Part shown: positions 35,555-47,500 of the stretch, piece by piece
How positions within the stretch are numbered: the stretch's first letter is position 1
Layout of the letters: every line of letters begins with the position of its first letter
NCBI RefSeq assembly: GCF_000004075.3
Contig: NC_026660.2
Span: 29,825,498-29,889,497 of the forward strand
Direction of reading: 5' to 3'
Origin: Cucumis sativus
Lineage: Eukaryota; Streptophyta; Magnoliopsida; Cucurbitales; Cucurbitaceae
Length of the DNA stretch: 64,000 bases
Position numbers and translations under genes: made by a program
Notes under the pieces: generated by a model
The model's database searches: none
What the model saw: only the letters and a program-made list of their open reading frames with translations
Told to the model about the DNA's origin: nothing

Positions 35555-36519
35555 AATTGTACTAACCCAAAGGTATATGTCCAACCTAGTTAGTAACCCA
35601 ATCAAGATCCCTTTCAAATGGAATGATTGTAATTGAAGGTGATTTTATGAATAATAATTAAAAAAATAGCAAATATTTAAGAAAAATTAGTAATATAATA
35701 AAACTACTTGTAAATTTTTGTTGTATTTGTAAAATTTTAAAATGTTGCTATATATTTAATTATTTCGAATCTAATTCACATAAACCGTTATTTATAATAT
35801 TCAACTAAAGTCCGTTTGCAAATCGAACACAATTTCAAACAAATTAATAACTCTCCTATCACATTGTTAGAATAAATGAGCAACAAACTCAACATCAATT
35901 GTCTTAATTAAGCTTTAATCGCAATAATTTATTCACGAACAAATTTATCCTTTGGTGTCACTATACATCCATAAAGATAGATGAAAGAATGGCTACTCAA
36001 CACCTAATGAAAGTCTATTTGATAGTTACATAGTCTCCTCGGATAGCTATTTATTTTTTTGTTTTTAAAGGTTTGCATGTTTTCTTTCTATTTATTGTCT
36101 TGATTTTCATTTTTTAAGTAAAAGAAAATTGAATACTTGGCTAAATTCTTAAAAGTTTTTTTTTTTTATAGAAAAGAAAAACTATTTTCTCCCTAGCTAA
36201 ATATTGAATCAAATTAAAGTTATTTTTAAAAATAACAAATAAATTAAAATATTTTTTTGGATTATATTCATATTATGTATGTCACTAATAAAATAATATT
36301 TCTAACAATTAAATATTTGTTATTAATAAAATCTAAAAATTTGGATATAGTTTATAAATATTTTTTCAAATTTGAGATTATTATTAAAAGAAAACGAATA
36401 TTTTGATGGTTGACTGGTCAATCAGATAGTGAAGAGGGTCAAATGTAAACCGAACCACCGCCTCAAATAACTGTTGAAATTTAACGGTCGACAACACCGG
36501 TCACTGCTTTGGGAAATCC

Positions 36520-38623
36520 ATGGAATCGAATACTCAAATGGTTGATTTCGGAACATCCATCGTAGTCCCCAGTGTTATTGAGCTGGCGAAACGGCCCATC
36601 CCCAAAATCTCCCTTCGCTATGAACGTCTCGATCAGGACCCTCCAATCGTTCCCGGCGGAGAATCCGGGCCGTCGGTACCGGTCGTTGATATTCACAGAC
36701 TGGCCATTGGAGGTTCTGCTTCTCCGGAAATAGACACGTTGCATTCTGCCTGTAAGGAATGGGGATTCTTCCAGGTATGTAAATTTAGTGTAAACCTTCT
36801 TGGTAATTGTTCCCTAATTTTGTGAGTCGTGAATGAAGGATGGTAGGTTAATGGTTTTGAAGTTGAACTGTGGATTCCCCTTCAAAAATTATATAAGTGC
36901 TATTGTTCTAGTTCTTTAATATGTAAAATAAATAACTCGAAACCTCAGTAATCCAACCATGGTTATTTTATTTATGTTGAATAAATTTACTGCAAAACAT
37001 TCAGAATCTTTCCAATCCAACCCAAAAATAACCATTACCATAGACATCTTGAATGGAGGACTTGGAAAACATAAAAGATAAAGAATAGAAAAAAGGACAG
37101 CAATAAGAGAAAGGTTATTATGGTGATTTGTTATAAATAGAGGGAGCCAGGAAGGAGAAAGTGAGGTAGTTATTTAGTGGTTTAGGCTCGAATGACATCT
37201 CAAGAAAGGAAAGGTTCCAAGTACTTTCTAGTCTTAGGAGAGTTATATTTTAATTTTGTTATCTTTTATATTCCAATGCATCTAGGATTCAATCATTATG
37301 AAGAAGAAACTCTGTATAAAAGTAATGCGAGGACTTGCGAGTTTAGGGGTGCCAGAAATTTTGTTGACCAATAGGTGGGAGGCTTTATTGTACATTAAAA
37401 ATAATCTGAAAAAAATGTTAGAGATGAAGCTTGAACTTAGGTCTGGAAGGAACTAGAAGACAATATTATCACCGGGCTAACTATTGGTATTGGTTTTATT
37501 TCAGTTATATTATATAAAGAGCATAAAGTTGAGGGAGGCAACCTCCCTTGATCTATACTAAACCCATTGGTCTGTGGTTGGTTCAAAAAGACTGAAATAA
37601 TTGTTGTTGGCAGATTATAAACCATGGGGTTTCGACTACATTGCTGGAGGAATTCAGAATGGAAGTTGAAAGTTTCTTCAATCTTCCCTACGATGAAAAG
37701 AAGTTGCTTTGGCAAAACTCAGAGAATCAAGAAGGATTTGGGCAGCTTTTTGTGGTATCGGAGGAGCAGAAGCTTGATTGGTCAGACATGTTCTACATAA
37801 CCACTCTCCCTCTTAATCTAAGGAAGCCTCATCTTTTTCAAAGGCTTCCACCAAAACTCAGGTCTCTAGCCAATTCTTGAAGCTTCAATTGAATGGTATG
37901 TTTTCGATTTCTGATTCACTTACATGTTGCAGAGAGACTTTGGAAGCTTACTCAACTGAAGTTAAGAAGTTAGCAATGGTTATCCTAGGCCATTTGGCTG
38001 AAGCTCTGAAGATGGATGTTGAGGAAATGAGAGAGCTATTTGGAGATGGTGTTCAGTCAGTGAGGATGAATTACTATCCTCCATGCCCTGTTCCCGATAA
38101 GGCCATTGGGTTCTCAGCTCATTCAGATGCTGATGCTCTGACAATTCTCTATCAGCTCAATGAAGTCGAAGGATTGCAAATTCGAAAAGATGGGAGATGG
38201 GTTTCTGTTAAACCACTTCCAAATGCATTTGTAGTCAACATTGGGGACATCATGGAGGTGCGTAATCATTACTGTGCATGGAACTTCTTCTGATTCTTGT
38301 CGATAACTTTGTTAGCAACTTACTATCTTTGGCCTGTCTCTCTACCTTTGCTGCAGATTGTAAGCAATGGTGTATACAAGAGCATCGAGCATAGAGTTTC
38401 ATCAAATTTTTCCAAGGAAAGGCTTTCGGTTGCAACTTTCTACAGTTCAAATATAAACTCGGAGTTGGGTCCAGCCAAAAGTCTTATAGGACCACATAAC
38501 CCAGCGGTTTTTCGAAGAGTTCTGTTGGAGAAGTATTTCAGAGACTTCTTTGCTCGAAAACTAGAAAGAAAATCATACCTTGAACATATGAGAATAGAGA
38601 CTGAGGGAGACCACTCATGTTAA
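36520..38623 (+). CDS. 2-oxoglutarate/Fe(II)-dependent dioxygenase, SRG1-like
   Basis: 364 aa from exons 36520-36774, 37614-37861, 37933-38257, 38357-38623, GT-AG, phases 0, 2, 0. The start context is ATCCATGGAA. The N-terminal region has VPSVIELAKRPIPKISLRY, VPVVDIHRLA and HSACKEWGFFQIINHGVS. Iron ligands are His231 and Asp233 (AHSDADALTIL) and His288 (SIEHRVSSN); the 2-oxoglutarate-binding pair is Arg298/Ser300 (RLS). NYYPPCPVPDKAIGFSAHSD and VNIGDIME are present, so the enzyme should be active. It is an SRG1-like DOXC enzyme of specialised metabolism or stress response; substrate unknown. It is the first of a + strand pair: the next copy starts about 950 nt after its stop. Exons 2 and 3 have exactly the same lengths as in that copy (248 and 325 nt), showing tandem duplication. 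Confidence 0.95.
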
Positions 38624-39572
38624 AAGTTTGCAACTGAAAGGAAAGGGAAGGAAAATCAGACGTATGCTTGTCTAGGACTCTAGCGTGTGCAAATGAGAAT
38701 GTAATGTGGAATAAAATGTTACATCAGGACAAAGCGAATTTCTCATCATAATTATGTATTATTTCCATTATCATGGTTTGAATTTTGGAGCTAAGTTTTT
38801 TCATCCTTATGTTTGCTTCATCACTGGCCTAGGCATTTTGGACTGCCCTGATCTAGCAGTACATAGAAAGTACAAAATAGAATTAACGGATGGTAAAGAT
38901 AGGTTAGGTTAAATTTCACCACTTGATATATTTTCAATTTTTGGGAAGTTGAAATAAAATTATTTTGTGCCTCGTTGATCCTACCAAGTAACAAAATCTC
39001 ATTGGATCGGTAAAATGAAAAAATATTGATGGGAAGTTATCAAGATTGGTTTCAATTTTTTGTGGGGTGGTTGAAATAAAGCTATTGTGTGCGTCATTGG
39101 TTCCACAAAGAAACAAAATGTCTAATTAGTTTTAATTCTTTCAAAAAAAAAATCAAACTCTAAAAAGTTTGTTTTTATCTAAAATTTGAACTTATCGAAG
39201 GATAGTTTCCAAACTTAAAATTGAACTGTGTGTTTGTGCTTCTTGGGGTCCCAGAAAGAAACAAAATGACCCATTAAGACAGTATAAAAAATTCAACACG
39301 AAGTTGAAGTTGAAGTTGCAATATTTTTTTATTTGGAATTAGAGCTTATCCATTTCCTAAAGCTATACTGATAAATTCAAGATTGGCGGAAAGATCTAAG
39401 CTAAAGCCGTCTTGGTTGCGAAATTACATTGCAACTGAACTCTATCTTTGTCTTGACATTTGTCTTAACTGTTCCTTGGCAATTCAGGTTTGTTAACTAA
39501 GCATATTAGATACAACATTTACTTGCAAGTATATGTGTGTTTAGAGAAAGCTACTGGGAACTTTGTTGGAAG
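38624..39572. other. spacer between the tandem dioxygenase genes
   Basis: Holds the 3' UTR of the first copy and three diverged direct repeats (see 38941-39278). No gene seen. No clean TATA box for the second copy was identified. Confidence 0.5.
38941..39278 (+). repeat. three diverged direct repeats
   Basis: Units at about 38949-39010, 39070-39128 and 39221-39278 share TTGAA...TTGTGC, then TCNTTGG and TCC, then AAGAAACAAAAT. They are spaced about 120-150 nt apart and clearly diverged, so they are an old local duplication or fragments of one repeat family. Confidence 0.6.
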
Positions 39573-40916
39573 ATGGAGACACTATCATCAAAACTGCTGC
39601 TGAGAGACCCTCTTCCGGTGCCTTGTGTTCAAGAGTTGGTCAAAAGCTCATTGTCGACGGTTCCCCTTCGATATGTTCGCCCTGATCAAGATCCTCCTTT
39701 CGAATTCACTGACGCTTCAGCTGAAGTCCCTGTTATTGATATGCACAAGTTGTTCTCCAACAATTTTGAGAATTCTGAACTTGATAAGCTTCATCATGCT
39801 TGCAAAGATTGGGGTTTCTTCCAGGTAGTACTTGCAGTTCGATCTGTTATTGAAGCTTTCATTAATATAATTCTGTTGATTCCTTTTCTTTCTGATCAGG
39901 TGATAAATCATGGAGTAAGTGATGTACTGATAGAGAATGTGAAATCAGGGATTCAATCTCTCTTTAATCTTCCTATGGTAGAGAAGAGGAAGTTGTGGCA
40001 AAGACCAGGAGATGTTGAAGGATTTGGACAGAGCTTTGTTGTCTCTGAGGAGCAGAAGCTTAATTGGGGAGATCTCTTTGGAATATTTCTCCTCCCCACT
40101 TATTTGAGAAAACCTCACTTGTTCCCCAACCTCCCTCTTCCATTCAGGTAGTAATATTTCCTATATTTTTCAGGAATATGCATTTGTAATCAAATTCTAG
40201 TATAAAACATTATGAAAATGGATAAAAGATTCTTCTCTTTTTGGTCCTTTTAGAGATGATTTGGATGCCTATACATTGGAGATGAAAAATCTAGGCATGA
40301 AACTGTTTGACTTAATGGCGAAAGCTCTGGAAATGGACAGTAGCGAAATGAGAGAGCTGTATGAGGAAGGAGTACTCTCAACAAGAATGAATTACTATCC
40401 TCCATGTCCTCAGCCAGAACTTGTCATGGGACTCAATAACCATTCTGATGCTTCAGCCATTACCATTCTTCTTCAAGTCAATGAAATGGAAGGTCTCCAG
40501 ATAAGGAAGGATGGGAGGTGGACTCCTGTTAAGCCTCTCCCAAATGCTTTTGTTGTCAATATTGGAGATATTTTGGAGGTAAAAACTTCTAATTTTCCCC
40601 TCTACATATTTTGAACCAACCCCATAAAACTTATTGTGTTTCGATATTGAAAATGAACTTTCAGATCATCACAAATGGAATATATCGCAGCATCGAGCAT
40701 CGGGCAACAGTGAACTCAACGAAGGAGAGGCTTTCAGTGGCCATGTTTTTCACTCCAAGGTTGGATGGGGAGATAGGTCCTGCCCCAAGCTTGGTCACTT
40801 CAGAAAGACCTGCTTTGTTTAAAAGGATTGGAGTCGCAGATTTCCTCAATGAATTCTTCAAAAGAGAACTGAATGGAAGGTCATATCTTGATGTTATGAG
40901 GATCCAAGAGGAATAA
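39573..40916 (+). CDS. 2-oxoglutarate/Fe(II)-dependent dioxygenase, SRG1-like
   Basis: 358 aa from exons 39573-39824, 39900-40147, 40254-40578, 40665-40916, GT-AG, phases 0, 2, 0. I start at the first ATG (METLSSKLLL); the frame stays open 12 codons further but without an ATG. Iron ligands are His230 and Asp232 (NHSDASAITIL) and His287 (SIEHRATVN); the 2-oxoglutarate pair is Arg297/Ser299. VPVIDMHKLF, WGFFQVINHGVS, DVEGFGQSFVVSEEQKLNWGD in pieces, and YYPPCPQPELVMGL mark the same subfamily as the preceding gene. Its introns are short (75, 106 and 86 nt), unlike the 839-nt first intron of its partner. The substrate is unknown. All key residues are intact. Confidence 0.95.
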
Positions 40917-43900
40917 GACTAAAAACAGGCGTTAGCTCTTGGTGATTTTCAGACCACACAGACCAACTTCTTGTCAAGTTCTTTCTCTTTTTACAACCCC
41001 AGAGGATGGGTATATCTAAACTACATTGACAGATCCTAGCACTCTCATTATACCCTGAATCTAGTCAACATTTTATTACTTAAATGCCCCACCACTTACC
41101 TGTTTGCAGCTTGTTGCTTCCAGAAGTTCTTTTGTTGACAAAAGCTGTTTGAAGCAAATTTGAATTGGTAAAAGCTTTCGAAAAGTTGGATCTTTTGTTC
41201 AGATTTTGAAGCAAATCTGAGTGGGTTAGAGGGTTCCTTTTTGCTGTTTTGATCCATATGCCAATTCAAATTATAAAGTAAATGCAATATAAGCAGTGGG
41301 GTTTCCCCTTTCTTTTCCAGTTTTAATCAAAACTATTTCTAAATCTGAAAAAAATTCAAGTGGGTGACTGTGGGTTTTCAACTGTTTTGATCAAATGCAA
41401 ACCCCAATACGAATTGGGGGAAACAATCAAGTGTGTAAGTTGGTACGTATTTTCCCATTTTGATCAAATCCCAGTTCAGTTTTGAAGAACAATTACTGCT
41501 ATATGGTCCATACCCTCTCTTAGAAAATTGGAAAACAATATTTTCCCATCAAAATATGGATGATTGAATATAAATAAAGTCAGTGTGAAAACAAACAAAA
41601 TACAATGTCAACATGAAGATAAGGTAGATGATTTCTTTTGCCCATTCCCATTCCAATATTGGTATCAGAGTAGTTATGGTCTAAACCAAGTAATGTGCGA
41701 GATGAGCAAGTTATCAAGTTCTCTTTGTTAGGAGGGGATAGATGAATTTTATAATGCCATTAACTAATGTTATCTTTAAAAAAGTTAAACAATTAGTCGT
41801 ATAATCAAAAGTCCAATAAAAAGGGAGATATTTGAGAATTACTTTTACACATTATTTCTTTATATGATCCTATTACTCTAAATTTTCAAGTGACGTCTTC
41901 ATCTTGCAATGATCAAAATGAAGTTGTTTGAGAAAAAGGCCTATACAAAATCATTTTTTAAACAAATTAGTGACATATAATCACTTCTGTTTTAGTAATA
42001 TTTGATCTTGTATGGATACATTTAACTTAAGTAATTTTAGGCCAAGGTGATAATTTCCATGTGATTTTTTGGTTGATTGCATGGACTTTTTAAAAGATGG
42101 TACCCACATATAACAGAAAAGTAATTACAAAATAAATAACAATAAAACACACAATAACGTCAACTTTGATAATAATGAAAACATACCCACACATGTGATA
42201 TATATTTAATTAAACTATTAGTTAATGCCAACTTTAATGAGTTTATGAAATAAATTCATACGTGTTCTCTACGATTAGAGTTTATTAAAACATATATAAA
42301 TTAATGCATTGATATATACTAAGAATTTTGTAAATTTTATATAAATTAGTGGTTAGGCATGAATAACTTCACACACATATATTTTAGGTGGGGCAAGAAG
42401 CTAGATGAGGTCGAAGTCGAGATCGGGTTAGGTATTTGTACTGTAGGTTCTTAAAACATATTTACATATATTTATTTTTTCTTCTAATTAAAAATTCTAA
42501 TTATTATTTAATAAATTGTTCTCAATATTACCTTTTGGATGAATAGATTCAAATTAAAGTATGGAAACTAAGAACCGAACCAACAACAACGAGATTAAAA
42601 TTATATTTTTTTAAAATTTATTTCTAATTACTTAACATTTTAAACAATCCTTTCAGCTCCGAAAACATATAACATTAGCTAACAATGATCTTAGTCTAAA
42701 CTACAATACAAATTAAATAATGATATACAAATTGGAATTTAATGTAGTAATTGTTGACTTTGTCATAAGATTTAATTCATTCATAAAATTAAATAATGTT
42801 TTTTTAAGCAATCTTGTATTAAATACTATTTCCGTTTATGTTTTTTAGTCGTAATTTCAACTATGTTGATCATTTTAACGTCTATATATTTAATTTTTTT
42901 CATTTTATTAAAACAAAATTTGACAAACTATTTACGACTCATAACCTAAAATAAATAACCAAAATTTTACAAAAAGTATCAATTTTTTTTATGTAAATAT
43001 TTTCATTTTCTTCTAGTTAGGTAAATTATTTTAATATAAAAGTACAAAATGACCCAGATAAATACTTTGAAATATAAATATTTAAATAAACTAAAATTTA
43101 AAATACAATGATAATAAATTTTGAAATTACATCCATCAAAATTAACAAAATAAAATAAAATACTTATGGAGTATTTAAAATAATAATATTTATGAAAAAT
43201 TGATAAAAATAGTACACTTTTAATTTTTGTTTTTAAAATTAACACATTTTTTAAACCGCTTAAAACTATTTTATTTTTCATATTGGACGAAATCGACATT
43301 TTTCTAAAATATTATACATTTTCTACTTGTCTATTGTTTTGATTTTCGAGTGGACATTAGATCGAGATTATATATTTTCCAAATTTCTTCAAATTTTATT
43401 TAATTTTTTTATCATTCCAAAATATTATTCAAATCTTAATTAATTTTTATCTCCATAAAATTATCTTTTAAGATAAGAAAGAAATATTTTAATATTTTAG
43501 AAAAATCTCGGTGATTGATTTTGTCGGATGGACTGAAAAAACAATTTTAGGAGTTTTAAAAAACCGTGCTACTTTTAAAAATGAAAATAAAAATACGTTG
43601 TTTTGCTAATTTTTCAATCTTCATGGAACAAATTAAGGAAAGAAAAAAAAGAAGAATAGAATAAATAATAAAATCAGCCAAAGCCCTTTAACACTACAGT
43701 GCGTTCTATGCTGTTTCCAACTTTTTTTTAACCAATTTTTCTTACGCTAAAAAATATGTATTAAGGTAATTAAACTACAATTTTATCTCTTAGTATTCAA
43801 ATTCATTATAATTCAATTTGGATCCACAATTATCAAGATTATTTTATATATTTTAATTTTGAATTCAATGTTAGGCACTTTTAAAAATTCAAATTTCAGT

Positions 43901-44302
43901 ATTTTAATTTTAGGGAAATTATGTTTCTCTTCTAAAAACAATAACAATATTCAAGTTTTAAAACAAAAAAATAACAAGATAATTATATTATTTTTAATCT
44001 TGTTTTGTTTGGAGAATTTAACTAAAAATTCAATCATTTTTTAACTAATTAATTTTCAAATCAATTTTATTTAATCTACATGATTACGTCAAAAACCCAC
44101 GTATGAACTTCCGAAATACAAATTAGCAAAGGAATTAATATAAATGTATGAGAAAAAGAAGGAAGAAACAGATTGTGATTGTGTATTTACCAAATATAAA
44201 GTTTCTAGAAGAGGAAGGCTACGTGTTATTTTCATATTTTTCTTCTCTCTTCATCAAAAATTACAATTATTATTGTTTCCCCCAAGCATTCCTTCTTCCT
44301 TC
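40917..44302. other. intergenic region before the ABCB gene
   Basis: No gene seen. A short match to a retroelement primer-binding site (TGGTATCAGAG, 41660-41670) is present without visible flanking LTRs. The rest is AT-rich, and the right end is the ABCB promoter. Confidence 0.45.
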
Positions 44303-44310
44303 TATATAAA
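44303..44310 (+). promoter_or_regulatory. putative TATA box of the ABCB gene
   Basis: TATATAAA in the context CTTCTATATAAACCCTCC, 212 nt before the ATG at 44515. A C/T-rich leader follows. Confidence 0.6.
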
Positions 44311-44514
44311 CCCTCCCCGTTTCCATCCCTTTTTCTCGTTCACATTAAATCTCTCTTCTCTTTATATGCTAACAATATTCAATTTAAATTTTTACTCTTT
44401 AATTCCCTTCTCTTTTCTTGATCACCAATCAACAATTCTCACGCGAATCCTCTTTCACGTTACGTTTCCATATTATTCTCATTCCTTTTTCTTCACTTCT
44501 AATATCTCCCCGTC

Positions 44515-47500
44515 ATGGGCGGTGGCGGTGGCGGTGGCCACGACCACACACCTTCTCCGCCGAATAATGGACGAAGCGATCAGAAAGTTCCATTTTATAA
44601 ACTATTCACATTCGCTGATCGCTCCGATAATATATTGATGGCCGTCGGCTCCGTCTGCGCTGTTGCTAACGGCCTCTCTCAGCCAATCATGACGCTTATT
44701 TTCGGCAAGATGATCGATTCCTTTGGCTCCTCTAATCAGTCTAATGTCGTTACTCAAGTTTCCAAGGTTTTCATATATATATATATCTACCCCTACATTT
44801 TCTTTTTTCAAGAGTAATGCACGTTCTTTTTTTCTTTAATTTATTATTAGTATATGTATATGTATTATGTATACGTATCTTTTTGAAAATATTACTTTGA
44901 TCTAATCTTATATTCATGATTTGTTTTTGTCACAGAATTAGTATTTATGTTATTTTTGCATGAAAAAAATTTAAATTGTAGTTTGTATATATGAGGTTAA
45001 TCTTGTAATTGTTTGTGAGAACAGATGTTTAAATCTTATACAAGAAATGTTAACCATTAAGTTTAACTTCTTATCAAAACAAGAGAAGGAAAAAATAAAC
45101 AAAAAAGAAAAGAAGATTTTGTTTCTTTCGGTTTAACTGTAAACTCTTGTGTCTCGTGATTCTTTTTTCTCAAAGTCAAAAAAGTACTTTGACACAATTG
45201 GAAAGCCATCTTTGATTTTTATATCTTACTTACTTCTACTACCCATAATTTTTTAATTCAATTTCTACTTAACTAAGACAGCTTTTGAATATTAATGGAG
45301 TGTTTGGAGCTAGTAAACTCTAAGCAGTTATAAACTTAGCCCTCGGTGTAAAGAATTAATGGCATATAAAAGATGTTCTTGTAGTATTAAACGACGAGTA
45401 TAGTTCGATATTTCACTTATCTCTCAACCCTTACTTACCAACTCCAAGGCCAAACATGTCGAGAATGTTTTGTTTTTTTTTTTAATATGGAAAAAACCAT
45501 GATTTGAAAGACTGGAATGAAACAAACACGAATTTCAAAATTTGATGAAGTGATTTAATAAAAATGCTGTCTAGAAGCTGAATCTATATTGTATATTTAT
45601 ATTATTATATGTACACTTTTTTAATTAATTAAGCTGTTTGTTTGGGTTTCAGATTTCCATAGACTTTGTGTACCTAGGCATTGGTACTGGAATTGCTTCA
45701 TTCCTACGTAAGTGTTCCAACTAATATTTCCTCATTATTGGATTTACTGTAATTCTCTTTTAGTCTAAGGTATCAATGTTATATTAAATTAATTAAAACG
45801 TCACCTAAATCTCAAATTTTTACCATGATATTATTAATTGGTAATATTATTTTGGTTTTCAAATGCAAACTGTTGTTGTAGTTATGTATCACCTTTCACT
45901 ATCAATAACAGACCCCTGCTTTGGACTTGCTGACATATATGTGGGCTTTATAGGACCAAACCTTTTTAACCCCAGTGTATATTCAAGCTTTATTATGTCT
46001 GGAGATAAGAATATTATTCGAAATTAGTAAGTTGTTGTCACGAAGTATGTGTTTGGAATGAAAAGTGGTTTAGTTCATGTGAAAGAAAATACTCTTGAAG
46101 TTGGTGTGGAGTTATTTAACATCGAGTGGGTGGACCAAACACCTTAGAGAAAATTTTAAAATACTCATTTATTCATGTAGTTTAAGTTTAATTTGTTTTT
46201 AAGTGTTTAAAGAATATACTAAATTAAGCTTTTTTTTTTAATAATCCTTGGCAGAGGTTGCTTGTTGGATGGTAACAGGAGAAAGACAGGCAGCACGTAT
46301 TAGAGCATTGTATTTGAAAACAATACTAAGACAAGACATCACATATTTTGACACTGAAACTACAACTGGAGAAGTTATTGGTCGAATGTCTGGTGATACC
46401 ATTCTTATACAAGATGCCATGGGAGAAAAGGTATATATATATATATATAGATGCTTTGATCTTTTCATTTGCTAGTTAAATATCTAAAATAGTTTGTTTG
46501 ATTGTTTGATTGGTCCAGGTGGGAAAGTTCATACAGTTGATGTCAACTTTCTTTGGTGGTTTTGTGGTTGCCTTCGCGAGGGGATGGCTTCTTGCTGTGG
46601 TTTTACTATCTTGCATTCCTGCAGTTGTTATTGCTGGTGGCACCACTTCACTCATCATGTCTAAAATGTCAAGCCGTGGACAGATTGCTTATGCAGAAGC
46701 AGGGAATGTGGTTGAACAAACCGTAGGAGCGATTAGAACGGTAAGGATTGGATCGGATTAAACTCGTGAGTTTTTTTCATCTTTTTTATATGGGACAAAA
46801 CTTATCAATTTGTAGTTGACTTTCTTTTGAATGATTCAAGGTAGCGTCATTCACAGGAGAGAAACAAGCAATCGAGAAGTATAACGAGAAGCTGAAAATA
46901 GCTTATAAGTCTACTGTTCAACAAGGACTTGCCGCAGGTTTAGGACTTGGCATAATCTTGTTAATTGCCTTTGGAACTTATGGGCTTGCAGTATGGTATG
47001 GATCTAAGCTTATCATTCAGAAGGGGTACAATGGTGGACAAGTTATCAATGTTATATTTGCAATTATGACTGGGGGAATGTAAGTTTAAATTTTCATTTT
47101 TCATGTTACATGATCTAAGTTTTCTATGGGAAATTCACTAACATTTTGATTTATGTTCGATAGGTCATTGGGCCAGACATCACCTGTGGTGAATGCATTT
47201 GCTTCAGGGCAGGCTGCAGCTTACAAAATGTTCGAGACGATCAAACGAAAACCAAAAATTGATTCCTATGATGCCAGTGGTATAGCACCAGAAGACATAC
47301 AGGGTGATATTGAACTTAAAGATATCTACTTCAGATATCCTGCTCGGCCAGATGTGCAGATTTTTTCAGGATTCTCGTTGTTTGTTCCCAGTGGAACAAC
47401 TGCTGCGCTCGTTGGACATAGCGGAAGTGGAAAGTCGACAGTTATCAGTTTGCTAGAAAGATTCTATGATCCTGATTCTGGTGAAGTACTTATAGACGGA

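Larger units (their letters stand above)
27661..36519. other. 8.9-kb gene-free, AT-rich interval
   Basis: No convincing gene on either strand. It has (TA)n tracts at 28944-28974 and 29404-29432, a composition island at about 31380-31900 that may be a retroelement remnant, a short patch with overlapping minus-strand ORFs at 32279-32483, and a perfect 10-bp inverted repeat at 35521-35554. The interval separates the minus-strand and plus-strand dioxygenase genes. Confidence 0.5.

Noticed and set aside
39537-39572. Earlier in-frame start for the second + strand dioxygenase
   Set aside because: There is no ATG in this segment, and the METLSSKLL start gives a family-typical N-terminus.
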